This document shows, one piece after another, positions 38,369 to 49,763 of a stretch of DNA of 64,000 bases (within the stretch, counting starts at the first letter, position 1; every line of letters begins with the position of its first letter). Position numbers and translations under genes: made by a program. The notes beneath the pieces were generated by a model that was not told where the DNA came from, did not search any database, and was given only the letters and a program-made list of their open reading frames with translations. Source of the stretch: Gonapodya prolifera JEL478 (lineage: Eukaryota; Monoblepharomycota; Monoblepharidomycetes; Monoblepharidales; Gonapodyaceae); NCBI GenBank assembly GCA_001574975.1, contig KQ965741.1:310001-374000 (forward strand), read 5' to 3'.

Positions 38369-39844
38369 GTGTCCGTTCTGACGTGGTGGCGCAGACATTC
38401 TCACACAACCTGCGGCGACAAAGGTGCTCAACAACTTTGTCAACAACTTTGGCAGAATCGCAAAGTTGAGAAGGCGAAACGCACGCAGTCGCAGCGTATG
38501 TACAAGGTGCCCACTCTGCTTGCAAGTTACATTTGCAACTCACACGCTTGCCCGCAAAGTCATCACACACTAACACCTTTGCAGACGTGGACCCTCTTGT
38601 CTTATCGACCTCTACACCAACTGAAACTCGCGCTTTCACTCTCTCTCTGCGACCTAAGACGCAAATCTTCATCAAACTCCGTAAGTGATTCTCTGCTTCC
38701 ACATTGTTCTCCTGGTGACATCATTCCCACAACCCCACCCGCAGTCACGAGCGAGACGATCACGCTCGACGTTGCGCCCACAGAGACCATTTACAGCGTG
38801 CAGCGCAAGATTGAGGGAAGGGCAAGGGCGACATCGCCACGAAACGCCTCGTGTTCGCCGGCAAAACAGGTGTCCTTCAAATCCGTCTTTCGCCCTCCAC
38901 TACGCACCCGGCGCATCGCGTCCAGCGCGCGTACGCCCACCCTGGAGGTGTACCTCCCCGCGCACAACAAGTTCGTGACGGTGCCTTACAATGCTTCGGA
39001 GTCCTTCGAGGTTCTCAAGCACCAAGTCGAGATGCGCGCGGGGCTCGTGGGATGCGAGTGGAACTTTTTTGTGAGCGCTGTCGATCTGGAGAACGAGAAC
39101 GAGGTGGAAATGGATTGCTTCCGTGCTTTGGGCGGGCCGTGGGTTGCGAAACAGGTACCAAAGGAGGTCGCAGTGGAGGACCCGAAGCATACACTGGCAA
39201 AGTACCAGATCAAGTCTGGAAGCACAATCCACATGGTATATGCGCTGCAGGGTGGCGGGTCTCGGCTTCCAGGGATGGAAATGATGGGCGTCGAGTTCGC
39301 CGACCTCTCGGCCCCCGGTGGCACCACTCGGATCGAACTCAGCAACAATGCACCCCGTGGCCGGTATGTTGTTCCAGGAACAAACATAGAAATGCAGTGT
39401 CGCTGCACTTCGTACCAAGGCATCAGCCAGCTGGGGCTCTGCCTGTTCGATCTAGTGTATGACGGGGCCACCGTCTATTGTCCCAATTGCGACGTCACGG
39501 GCGGCAAGTTGGTGACAGATGGGTTCTACCTCTGCGAGTGTAAGATCCACGGGCTCAAGGCCGGCCGCGACGGGCCCGAGCCATTCGAAACGGAGTGGAC
39601 GCGTGTGGGAAACGATGACGCGTACCAGCTCTTCGACACAAGCAAGAACGTCGGCAAGGCGACTTGGCTGCGTCTTATCATTGACTCTAAGCGCCTCGAC
39701 TCGGGTACGCCGTGCAGTATCTGCTTGGAGACGCTGGGTGGGGAGACGGAGGCGCTCAAATGCCGGCACACGTTCCATAAGGCCTGTGTGGAGGCGTGGA
39801 GGAAAAAGAAGCCAACTTGTCCAATGTGCAGGGCGGGAATGTGA
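38369..39844 (+). CDS. Ubiquitin-like repeat / RING-H2 E3 ligase-like protein
   Basis: Likely ubiquitin-pathway protein. Exon 38585-38680 ends TQIFIKL and joins (donor GTAAGT, acceptor GCAG at 38741-38744) to SETITLDVAPTETIYSVQRK IE, which follows ubiquitin [20 protein letters not shown]. A second ubiquitin-like fold (about 38940-39250) runs from LEVYLPAHNKFVTVPYNASE to HTLAKYQIKSGSTIHMVYAL QGG. A Cys-rich middle (CRCTSY, YCPNCDVTGG, YLCECKIHG) follows, typical of protist and fungal proteins of this architecture. It closes with a RING-H2 finger, CSICLETLGGE to CRHTFHKACVEAW to CPMCRAGM. The 5' end is not fixed: the upstream frame (QNRKVEKAKRTQSQ, donor GTATGT at 38496) has no in-frame ATG. 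Inside the first ubiquitin-like unit the frame appears broken (see findings). Confidence 0.8.
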   Translation: MSVLTWWRRHSHTTCGDKGAQQLCQQLWQNRKVEKAKRTQSQRMYKVPTLLASYICNSHACPQSHHTLTPLQTWTLLSYRPLHQLKLALSLSLCDLRRKSSSNSVSDSLLPHCSPGDIIPTTPPAVTSETITLDVAPTETIYSVQRKIEGRARATSPRNASCSPAKQVSFKSVFRPPLRTRRIASSARTPTLEVYLPAHNKFVTVPYNASESFEVLKHQVEMRAGLVGCEWNFFVSAVDLENENEVEMDCFRALGGPWVAKQVPKEVAVEDPKHTLAKYQIKSGSTIHMVYALQGGGSRLPGMEMMGVEFADLSAPGGTTRIELSNNAPRGRYVVPGTNIEMQCRCTSYQGISQLGLCLFDLVYDGATVYCPNCDVTGGKLVTDGFYLCECKIHGLKAGRDGPEPFETEWTRVGNDDAYQLFDTSKNVGKATWLRLIIDSKRLDSGTPCSICLETLGGETEALKCRHTFHKACVEAWRKKKPTCPMCRAGM

Positions 39845-40408
39845 TGTGCTCTTGGGTGTGGGAGTTCAGGGGGTTGAAATTGTGGGCATTCATTGGAATT
39901 TTAGTTTGTCGGACGACCTTTCATCGGATTAAATCTTGCACCCCCTTTTGGAATGGCAGAGAAGAGAAGAAGAATAAGATATTGTGAAACGACAACTTGG
40001 CAAGGATTGGAGAGAAGGGGAGAAATGGGGGTGTGGGGGCTCCTACACAGACTCCCCGAACTCTCCTATTTCTATTACTTGCTAGCCGTGATAGTATCTC
40101 CAGAAACAAGAAATGTAGCACCAGGCAAACGAGAGGTGATTTCTGGTCCAAAGTGACGGAGGCAGTCGGATATACCTCCAACAATACATTTTTATGTATG
40201 TGAACAGAAACAAAACGTTGTACATCAAGCAATTGATGGATACGAGCGAATGGATGAAACAACTACCGAGGTCAGTTGGTACAGTCAGGTGGCTATGGAT
40301 ACAATATGGATATAATAAATTGGCTTTTGGGGTGAAGCCAAGAACGGTTGGACCCAGCTGCACCTGTTCCCAAATTCCCGAGAGCCTCTCCGCGGCCGCG
40401 CTTTTGCA
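39845..40408. other. Intergenic region, nothing recognised
   Basis: About 560 bp, AT-rich after 39930. It carries the 3' end of the RING gene and the promoter of the membrane-protein gene. No conserved frame or repeat is seen. Confidence 0.4.
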
Positions 40409-42173
40409 ATGAGCGTCAACCGCGCGATGGTGCTGAAGCCCCTTCTCCCCAGCGTCGAATCACTGTCTCCGATCGCCGGGCTGTCCGAGACACAAGCTCC
40501 CCCATTGCCGAATGCGTCCACCTCCTCGGCGACGCTTGATGTACCAGAGAGAGAAACCACGCGCGAAAGCGAGAGCGAGACGGTCACCACGTCGACGCTG
40601 CGGCCGAATGGACCACTTGGATGGGTCTTTCTCGTACGGGAACGCATGAGGAGTGTGGGGAGTGTGGGGTTTGGGGGGCAAATGCTGACTCAGGCCGAAA
40701 CTCTCACGTCCACGCGGTTTTCCACCCGTAGAACGTCAATGACAAATGGATACGAATAGGCTTCCTCTTCTCGTGCGTCCAGATGATTGTTGGGGTCACG
40801 TTGTTGTGCGCGATCTTGGCACTGCACGACCTCATGGAGAAAGACTTGCAACTCCACGTAAACCAGCAAGGAGAAGACGTAAGATCAATATTTGTGATTA
40901 GGGAAGAGACTTTTGAGAAAGCATAATCCTTCGTTCTTTCAGGAATCGGACTGGCTGCTTGTCCAAGTAACCGCCAAGGCTCTGAAACTCTACCACTCTA
41001 TCTACATGGCAAGCTCTCTCTTTCAATTCTGGCTCTTCGCAGACTCCGTAAGTGTTGTTGTGCATCCCCGCATCGCTCTTTCACGGCGCCACTCAAACGC
41101 ACCGATCTCTCAAACAGATGGCAGCCTACAACACAATGCAGCTGCTCGCGTTCTTCGTGTTCCAAGTTATATCCGCGCTTTACGCCGTCATGAACGTCGT
41201 GCAAGAATCCACCCTCAACAACGCCATACACGTCAACCTGCCCACGTACGTTCCGGGTGCCAAGGAGGATGTACACAAAGTGCTGGGCATTGTGCTCATT
41301 GCGACGTCGTGCTTGGCGACATTGCTCTGGGGCGTGGTGGGGACCAAGGTGTACCATTCCATCGGGTGGAGGATGTTTGAGCGCACGGGAGCGGACCTCA
41401 AGCGCAGACGTACGTCGCTTGTGGCTCGGCAACTTGGGTTTCCTTTTCCCCATTCACTCAAATGCATCATTTCACACCCAGGCCGCCTGATCTGGCACCA
41501 CCTGTTCCTCCTGTTCCTGAAGCTCGACGTGTTCTTCTACCTCGGGTTCGCGTTGCAGTACATCGTACTCATCATATTCAACCCGTTCCGCGCGACCCTC
41601 GCTACTGGCACATACGGAGGATATACAATTGCCATCGTTGGGGTTCCGACAGTTGTACTCGCGTCGGGGTTTTACGCGGTACGTGGTGTGGAGATCCCCC
41701 AAAGCAAAGACGTCGACTAAAAAAGCATGCCGCCCCCCACGCCTCCCAGATCAATCGCCAATCCATCCACCTTCTGACATTGTTCAGCGTGGGCTCGGTG
41801 CTAGGCCTCGTACTCCTCGCTGCGATCCTCTTTTCAGTTCTCGGGTTCGGCTTTGACGATGTCGCGAAGGAGTACTCGGGATCGCAAGTGGGCCTGGTGA
41901 TCTTTGGTGAGCATGCGTCGCTTTTTGTCCCCAAGGTCGGCAGTTGGACTCACGCTTCCTGAACCACGTGAATTCCCTCCTTAATCATTGCTTTCTCCCA
42001 AAGTTGCGGGCACTTTCGCATTCGCTCTCGCAACGCTCGTGATCGGCGGCGTGAACGGATGGTACATCTCTGCAGGAAACGCAATTCTATCACAGCGGCG
42101 AGATGCCCGCGTGCGGAAGGGCGGTAGGCGCGAGGACGGAGCTACGGATGGCGGAAAGTGGGACTTGGAGTGA
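40409..42173 (+). CDS. UPF0658-type Golgi multi-pass membrane protein
   Basis: Resembles the fungal UPF0658 Golgi membrane family (S. pombe C23H3.04/C1952.10c type), whose biochemical role is unknown. Start is MSVNRAMVLKPLL, followed by ~65 hydrophilic Ser/Thr/Glu-rich residues. About eight membrane segments follow across six or so exons: IGFLFSCVQMIVGVTLLCAI, the family-typical VTAKALKLYHSIYMASSLFQ FWLF, YNTMQLLAFFVFQVISALYA, VLGIVLIATSCLATLLWGVV, KLDVFFYLGFALQYIVLIIF, YTIAIVGVPTVVLASGF, SVGSVLGLVLLAAILFSVLG and FAFALATLVIGGVNGWYISA. The exon with the first segment begins after the acceptor CCGTAG at about 40732. The tail is short and charged, stop at 42173. The topology and the AKALKLYH motif are the main evidence. 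Confidence 0.8.
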
Positions 42174-42489
42174 AATTTTGAGATTGTGTTTCTTTTTCTT
42201 CTGTAGCATACCTTGTTGTTGATATCATAAGATAGTAATTCTTGCTTGCGACGATGAGCTCTCCATACTGCGGTAGTGTTTGCAGTCGACTGTCATGTTC
42301 CAGCGCGTCCAACCCATCAAAGGACACTCAAACGGAATTGCATGTGGAATAATTCATGTCACAAATATATTTTACGTTTGCTGGTTGCAAGAGATCGTAG
42401 TTCCTCTACCAGGTTGTTGCCAATTACATTCGCTGTGGACATCGCAGCGAACTGTTGGTCAAGTGTTTCAATTAACGACTCCCACTCCT

Positions 42490-43579
42490 TCAACACTCAC
42501 GCGATAGATTCAGTAATGTAAGTGTCGTGTTCAGTTTGAGGATTGCAGCGACCGCTCTTGCGCCATCATCGCCAAATCGGTTGCCTGCGAAGAGTGGACA
42601 ACCACACAACAACTCCTCGCTTGTCCGCAGTGACGAGGACATTGCCCGTTTCAAGTCGGTGTGGATGACGTGCGCAACTTCGTGCAGATACAACATGCCT
42701 CTGGCAACGTCATAGAGCTGGTACAGAAGCAAGATATTTGAGACAGAGACGCTCGCAGACCGCATTCGGGACGAGCTCCTTACCAACCCAAAACCTCCTC
42801 CTGGTAACCATCACCGACGCCGTGCACTTTCTGCACCACTCGTAGATATGTTCCCACATTCTTATTCTCCACGATTGGGGATATAAAGTAAGGCCTTCCT
42901 TTCACGTCGGATCCGACGCCGAAAAGAGGAAGCACGAAGGGGGACGTCATGGAGTACCACACGAACGCTTCCCGGTCAAAGTCCAGTTCCAAAATAGTCA
43001 CCCGGTGCTCTCAATAAAGTTGCGATGTGAAAATTGCTCACAGCTCTGGAATAACCACCGCTTCTGTCCATCTCACTGTCCGCTACGAATGTCCGAGTAG
43101 GGAAAGTTGTTCGTGCAACCCTCGTTCCGCTTTCGACACGAAGGGTTTTCTCGGCGAAAGATGGGTAAAGTTGCGGTTGTGTGGATTGTTTTGCGGATGT
43201 GTAGTCCGAGAGGGGATTTGATGTTTGGATGGATGGAGGTTTTACATTCGAGGATTCGGCAGAGCGTGCGATCGATGGCGCAGAGGACGATTCGGACTGT
43301 ACAGCCCGTGCTTCATCGAGAAAGACTTGTTTGAGCGCCACCGGTACGCCTCGCCAATAACCACGATACACGGCTCCGAACCCTCCTCTCCCCAGCACCT
43401 CCTCCGTCCACCGGATTTCTTTCGCGTCCACTTCCCAGAATTCCGGTACTCACGCCGCCTGGATGCCAGTGGACATCACAGGCTTGACATGTGTGAATGC
43501 AAAGTTGGCGTGTCAGTCCTGGCAGGTCCAAGGCAGACACCGGCATCGCCCAACTAATTCCGGCCCAAGTCTCGAACAC
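42490..43579 (-). pseudogene. Broken tyrosine-kinase-like protein kinase joined to a leucine-rich-repeat fragment
   Basis: The N-lobe is clear. EIRWTEEVLGRGGFGAVYRG is the glycine loop and PVALKQV holds the beta3 lysine. EFDREAF-like and SMTSPFVLPLFGV mark alphaC to beta4. LYDVARGMLYLHEVAHVIHT DLK is the catalytic loop (HTD in place of HRD, DLK kept). Directly after DLKRA the frame is lost: the kinase sequence NVLVTADKRGVV is present but one frame away. Soon after, the DLKRA frame reads FAGNRFGDDGARAVAAILKL NTTLTLLNL, a ribonuclease-inhibitor-type LRR. It then stops, so the kinase C-lobe is missing. The N-terminal exon (MFETWAGISWAMPVS) joins the kinase only across a 35-nt GTGAGT...AAAG segment. 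Most likely a dead kinase next to an LRR fragment. An expressed truncated protein cannot be excluded. Confidence 0.6.
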
Positions 43580-45869
43580 ACAAACATTCTTTAATCGATG
43601 TTGCGTTCGTAAGTCGCGCTCGCTCGTGAATCCTTTCTATCAATCATTTCTAACTCTTGTCTACAAGTTTTCTCCTCCGGTCAGGCCCCGGGTCAGGCCC
43701 CAGAAATTGGTCGGTACATGCACTGGCACGTCGCTTGCTGCGACCCCGGCCAATGTCATCAGGCGAAGGGTGTTACTGTGGATACTGGGGAGGACGCCTT
43801 TGTGGGTACTGTCGTTCGGTCGGAGGAGAGGAAGAACGACAACCCTTCCTTACTTTTCGACAACCCGGAACGGACCTCGGACTCTTCTCACGAGGCTCCG
43901 ATTGACCGTAAGTAGTTTTGGTTGCTCTATGTTGTGGATTTACCTTCCGCCTCTTCCTTTGCTCATTCCTAAAGTCTTCAAGTGGGTCCGAAGACCTCCC
44001 ACTTCTGTCCAGGCGGAAGATAATGGGGAAATCTCATCTATGGCACCGAATTCAGGGGTTGCGCTGGTAGAGCTGGAGAGCGGGTAGTCTCATCCATGGC
44101 ACCACGGATGCTGGGGACTCGGTGTTCGTCTCGCCTGCACAACAGAGGAGGCCATGCAAGTTCTGGGTTTTGCCGCACAACCTCTCGCTCTGAAGTCCGT
44201 ACTTGTTTCCGGTCCAGATTAACGCGGTGGGTCGTTGAGAACCCCGAGTGGCATATTGACACATGCCCTCATTGGGGACCGATCCGCGATGTGAGCGGGC
44301 CGTATGTCTTCTGCAGACTAGACGCGGGAAAGCTGTGTGCTTGAACGTGGAGGTCTCGCATTGGCATGCGCGTCAATGTCATCGAAATCTCTTTCACATT
44401 TGTACGGACAACTTAAAATGAATGAAAACTCCGAACTCAGTCCACCTTCTTCACCGGGTCTCTTGGTGCACAAAAAGTCGGGATCGGAGTTCGCGCTGGT
44501 TCCTCTGGCGTTGGGCTTCGCCAGTTTCCAACTCCGTCCATCTTATTAACAATTTGTTCGGATAGGCAATATCTCCACGTGAATGATTTTTCGCGCAAGA
44601 CAAGAGACACCTTACGCACGTAAGCGTCCGAGAAGCCACGCAAAGACTCGGCGGTTGATGAATGGTCAGGATGGCGCAGGGCAAAAAGCGTGTGTTTGCA
44701 AGCGAATGCCTTTCGACAATTGCATTCCCAAAAAGCGATCCTTAATTCTCCATCAACGGGCATCATTCAACACATTTTCTAATATCACTACAGTGCGCCT
44801 TTTCATTATCAATACAGTGTATCTTGAAATAAGTGGACCCGGCGACGTCGCCGTACTCCTGTCAAAGTTTGGTCGACATTTTAAAGTTTTGGATAATTAC
44901 GCAGGGACTTCAGCGTTTGTTAATGAGTCACTGCTTTGGTTGCTGGGATTCACTTTGGTCTCACTCGAAGCGAAGAATTGTCCGACAATGAGCGCAAACT
45001 CTGGTCCGCCGTTCGAAAAGCGCACCACCAAAGAAAATGCCTCGCGCATCCATAATGCTGGTGCCGAAAGATGTTGTCGGACTAGGAAATCAGCTTGCTG
45101 TGATGGGAAACGTGGTGGGGACACTTCGATTTGACGCCCCGAGAAGAAGGTGCCACGATTTATCTACTTTCTTACAGCACGGTGCGAGCAAAGAAGATTC
45201 CCTGACCCAAAAGCCCCAGGTCGTTGTGAGTGGTGGGCGTCCCATCCTGGCAAGTGTCCCATCTCAAACTATTCTCAGTGTTGCGACTAAACGTCTTTAC
45301 ATCCTACGATAGGAATCTCTCAAGAGAAGCGAGAGGCGTCGGACGGCAGCTGTGGGCTCGCTGGTGTGTTTCCAACGGACTAACAGTAGTAGTATTATAT
45401 TGCTAGTCGGATCTTCAACTCGGCAACATCGCTTCTCAATCGTCTACGCCTTTAAGGTCAGCGTCGAAGAGCAAGCAGGCACATTGGACAGATGGAAGAA
45501 AGCGCTCGTGGTCTCAATTCTTTGGAGGTCATCAAACCCAACAGTTTTCCTCTCTGTGATAGAACTCGACGAACAAGGAAGTGCTCGGTGGCAATGACGA
45601 AAACTCTATCTCTGGTAGCAGCGACGTGAGTCATGCCGCGTACCTTTCGAAGTGCAATCGCCGTGAAGTCCTTTCACCTACTTACAAACTGCCCTTGAAC
45701 CCCCGAACCGGATGGTAATTTGCTCTTTGATTCCACCAGCATTCTCAAGATGAGATTCTCAGGGGTGGACAAATGTGAGGGAATTTTACCCGTGACAAAT
45801 GGTTGGCCACTTTATTGACGCAGCCATTTCGCATCGCACTGACAGAACGAATACTGCATCTGTGATCGA
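43580..45869. other. Gene-poor stretch with unassigned short frames
   Basis: About 2.3 kb. The plus strand has scattered frames with protein-like composition but no family that I know: VTVDTGEDAFVGTVVRSEER near 43760-43820, NPEWHIDTCPHWGPIRDVSG near 44240-44300, GLGNQLAVMGNVVGTLRFD near 45075-45135, and a frame to 45597 ending SVIELDEQGSARWQ. They sit in different frames. Joining them into one gene needs more introns than the splice signals support, so they may be relics or exons of an uncharacterised gene. Confidence 0.3.
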
Positions 45870-46507
45870 ATGCCAGCCGCGGTGGAGACATGGAAGGGAC
45901 TCGTTATTTTCGTGGTTACACTGCTCGTCGTGTTTTTGTTAATGTGTGCGTTGACTCAATTTCGCTCTTTAAGACCAAATGGAAATATTCCTTGTAGTCT
46001 CATCACGGCTGGCGTAAGGGACAGTCTTGCCCTCGCACGCATCGAAGAACTCTCAAATGAGCTGAGTTCTCTCAAGGAAGAGTTGCGAGCTGAGAAAGGT
46101 GAGAATACAACGCTCTTCTATCACAACTGTCATTGGATTGTGCTCTTTCTGAAACACAGCTCGTGGGGATGTGCTCAAGAGGGAGGTCTATGGACTTCGT
46201 ATGAATTTGCTTGTGATGAGAAAGGAACAGGCTGCCGAAATGGAGCATTACAGAAAGTACCAGACTGCCGAGTTTGAGCGGTACAAAGAGCAATACAACA
46301 CCACATTGCGCAATGAGGTTCGACTGCAGCTGAAGAAGCAGGCAGGTAAGGAATCAACGTGTACCTAATGATGCTCATTTTGTCACCAAAAGCGTAACTG
46401 CAGACGACGCAATCAATCACCACATCCGGTACATTTTTTACGACGTCACTCTCCGCCACCTGCGTTTTTCCGTGCTCAACGCCCTCTTTGGCCGTCCAAT
46501 CGAATGA
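45870..46507 (+). CDS. Small single-pass membrane protein with coiled coil, unknown
   Basis: Three exons: 45870-46098, about 46160-46347, and about 46405-46507. Exon 1 joins exon 2 in phase (AAA G|gtgaga ... cacag|CT CGT), and exon 3 begins after AACTGCAG. About 170 residues. MPAAVETWKG is followed by one membrane segment LVIFVVTLLVVFLLMCAL. A heptad-like coiled coil spans exons 1-2 (ARIEELSNELSSLKEELRAE K and MRKEQAAEMEHYRKYQTAEF ERYKEQY). It ends with the conserved-looking tail HHIRYIFYDVTLRHLRFSVL NALFGRP. The clean splice signals and codon-like composition argue that it is real. I know no homologue. A tail protruding from an organelle membrane, acting as a tether or adaptor, would fit, but that is inference. 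Confidence 0.55.
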
Positions 46508-48604
46508 TGTCTGAGGGAATGTTAGACTTCGGTACTGTATCATAATCGCATCCACAGATTGCAACGCATTAGATTGACATCATCTGTAAACATAAAATGA
46601 TTACGCGTAATTTACAATTTTATAAATTGAAGCCTCGCAGTCGCTGCGTACGGTGACGTGAGATGGGCTTCGACGGTTGTTCTTCCGTCATATCCTTCCT
46701 ACGACCTGGACATCATAAGATGTAATTCGCTTACTCCGCTCCGTAGGTTTTGCTCGTGCAAGCGGACTCGGCTTGCTTGTTTCACCGAGGGGAGGTGCCG
46801 AAGAACGGGAGAATGTTTGCGGTAGGCCCATGCCAATCGGCGTTGTAATCTCTTGCTTCATTTATTTCCAATTTCAGATAGAAAAGAAGATACCGGCAAA
46901 GAGCATCACAGGTCGCTAGTCCCCATGAGCCCATAGCGATTCTTCACAGACCCACCGGGTCCTCCGGAGCGAGAAACCAGAGCCGACATTACAGTAGTTG
47001 GGTTGTACAACGAACATTGCAAAATATTTGACCTCTCGAACTTTTGAAAAGGGGGAGAACGTAAATCGGCCAAACATGAGACACCCCTTTCTCCTTTCAA
47101 AACGCAGTTCATATCAGCGGATCCAAAGGAGGGGAACTGAACGTTCACCCAGCCATCGTTCCACCGATGAGTCCGTTGTCATGGTGGCTGCTTTCCAGGA
47201 GACGAGCGTTTGTAAGCCCGCTCCTAACCTATACCTCTTCCGAGCAGGAGCACCCATGCGGTTGTATCTTGTTCAAAATCCCACCGGCGTCGTTTCGATC
47301 ATCTCTGCCTTTTTTTGGTATGCCATAAACTGTCGCTTTTCGTCAACAAACGACGGTCATGCTGAGTAAGCTGTTCTGGCTTCTTTGAGGAAGGTGCAAC
47401 TTACTTGACATGTTCAGAATTGTTAAATTTGTCCGTCCAGTCAAGAAAGTCATTCCCAGAGCCATGCTGAACTCATTTGACACACAAAAGAGTTCAGCAT
47501 AACCCTGGAAAATACTTCTTCGTTGCCCGGATGGTTTCGTGGCAATGCCTCCTGGTGACTGAGCGATCAATACAATTGCAAATGATGAAAAGGTTGTAGA
47601 GAGTCGGAGTACGCTCAAGCTCGATCAAACAACGCGGAAAGAGTCCATTTGTTGACGATTCAGTGGAACACTCCCACAACTGGCGCTTCTTTATCAACAG
47701 ATGTAATGTTCCACAATCAAAAGTCTCTTCCCTTCCGATTCCTTTCCCTCTGAGCTGAACTAAATTGCAATCTTTGGATGCACGAATGTGAATAGATGAT
47801 CAACAGTTCTTGTTGATACGAGGGAGCGCCATACGCAATCGTGGCCCCATTTGTTCAAGGAGCAGAAGGCGAGCAGAGAAATGGCTGCATCACAGAGAGA
47901 ACGACATGAGGTGGCTCGTTGGGACGGCTGGCGATGGCGATCAAACGCCTGAGTAGGTGCGCAAACTTGCGGCGATACTAGAACTCAAGGAGCGGTGAAA
48001 GCGGTCGCGGAGCTCTATAATTGAACGAAGCGCGTCGTCTTGGGGACAGATGCGGCCACCACTGAGCAGTAGAGGGGTTGGTTTGTGTCTAGAAAAAACA
48101 AACTGGTCGCAGATGAGAAGTACAAGAGTGTAACATTCCTATTTTAGAATATTACAACAGATACGCCAGTTCCACCTCTAAAATCAAGCCCGCTTCATCT
48201 TCACAAGTCTGAAATGACACCAAGCAACGGGTGTGTCTGGTATGTTTGCATTGTCCGCTCTCTGCCACATAGTATCTCTTCCTCTGATGAGAGTGGACCC
48301 CTCAAGCTAACCATCCTGGTCACGCTGCGGTGCTCGGAGAGAACAAGCGCTTAAACTTGCCTCTCCGGGAGACTGTCACACGGAGACGATGACGGGTGAC
48401 CTGGGGGGCCAAGGTTTGCGACCGGAGAACGTCCCTGACGAAGGTGATGAGATCTATTATCGTCATGTCGACGTTGTGAATGTGGAAACACAAATGAAAC
48501 TCACAGCCGGAACATTCCACGCGGTTGCAGTATTACTCTGGTACTTGATCTTAAATCCTTCGTGGCGCAGTGTAATGTAAGTTCCGCGCGATGCCATCCA
48601 AGTT
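46508..48604. other. Gene-poor stretch, no supported gene
   Basis: About 2.1 kb, with AT-rich parts at 46570-46630 and 47690-48200. Short frames on both strands (minus 47343-47618 and 46906-47148, plus 48389-48580) have no recognisable domain and no good splice partners. No repeats stand out. Confidence 0.35.
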
Positions 48605-49763
48605 CTACACACCGGGCACGCGGTCTGAAGTCCTCGGACTGGCAACGTCATTATCCGAGGCTCGAATACTCATGGGTTCGTGATCACGCGTGCTCTCCAC
48701 CACCGGAGCCTCCCCCCCCACGCCGCCATCCCCACCCATCTCCCACCCGACACCAACAAGTCCCCTCCCGAATCGCGCTAGCACCCGGCCGACACGCTCC
48801 ACTTGACGCACCACGACACCCTGCCGCGTGCGAAGGTCGCGCAACTCAGCGGCAACGGAGGCGTCCCTGGATTCACGCTGCTTCTCACGGCGTTCGATTC
48901 CGGCCAGGCGGGACTCCAGGGATGCACGCGCGGAGGACTCTCGAGCAAGAGCGGCTTCAAGGTTGGCGATATGAGTGGTCTGGGCAGTTTCGACGGCAGC
49001 GAGACGGTATTCGATGTCCCCGACACGTTGCAGGACCGTGGCGACGTCAGTGCCTTCCCCGCGGTGCATGCGGTTCACGAGGGCGCGCATGACCGACACC
49101 TCTTTGCGTAATTGGGCCAGGTGCGCGTGCATGGATGGTGGGGGGAGGTTGGGTTCTGTGGGTTGTGGATCGGTGTCGGTGGCGAGGGAGCGCAGTGACG
49201 CGGGGCAGGGTGCACGGGCGGGAGGGGTGGAAACTGGTATTCAAGGAGATAGGAATGGATCACGGTGGGTTTGCGTGGCAAGGAGAGCGAGGGCGTTGGT
49301 CAGTTGCGAGGACGTACAAGATGAAGAAAAGTTCGCTCGAAGACACACCTTCCTCGCCCGCACCCTTTTGGCGCACGCGGAACTCGTACACTCCGCCCCG
49401 AGCGATAAAGTCCGGGACCGTCAGGGACGCCAGGTGTGCGTCGGTGTCGGAATTCGAGTTGACTTTTCCTTTCGCGTTGGATTTCGACGACGCCCTGTTC
49501 GTCGGACCGGCCGGGGGCCCAGCAACCTCCGACAAGACCGGTACAACTTCCACAACGTACGCCTCTCGGTCCAGTGTCAGGACGCCCCCCTCGCGCAAGC
49601 GAGCGTGGACACGGTCTGCGAGGAGGCGGCGCAGAGACTCGGAGATGGCATGTGTGCGGGCAAGCGAGGCCAGCGGGCGGTCGACGGAGAACGCGAGGTC
49701 GGTGGGCGAGCGGAGGGGGATGGCGAGGAGGAGGGTATCGGGGTCGGGGTCGTTTGATGACAT
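48605..49763 (-). CDS. Disordered coiled-coil protein, unknown
   Basis: Two exons. Exon 1 (49763 to about 49349) starts MSSNDPDPDTLLLAIPLRSP and contains SLARTHAISESLRRLLADRV, then a beta-rich part LDREAYVVEVVPVLSEVAG and VPDFIARGGVYEFRVRQKG. The donor after GAEEG-like codons pairs with acceptor CCCACAG just before PNLPPPSMHAHLAQLRKEV. Exon 2 holds a long Arg/Glu/Ala coiled coil (VLQRVGDIEYRLAAVETAQT, LEAALARESSARASLESRLA, AAELRDLRTRQGVVVRQVER) and ends in a Gly/Ser-rich tail, stop at 48605. About 300 residues. The N-terminal half might be a small ubiquitin-like or RNA-binding fold, but no signature proves it. DNA here is GC-rich like the conserved genes, which supports coding. Confidence 0.55.

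Noticed and set aside
43680-43920. P-type ATPase fragment suggested by VTVDTGEDAFVGTVV
   Set aside because: The resemblance to the V-x-TG-x-x-T-x-x-G actuator motif is weak. No DKTGT or membrane segment lies nearby, and the preceding sequence does not fit.
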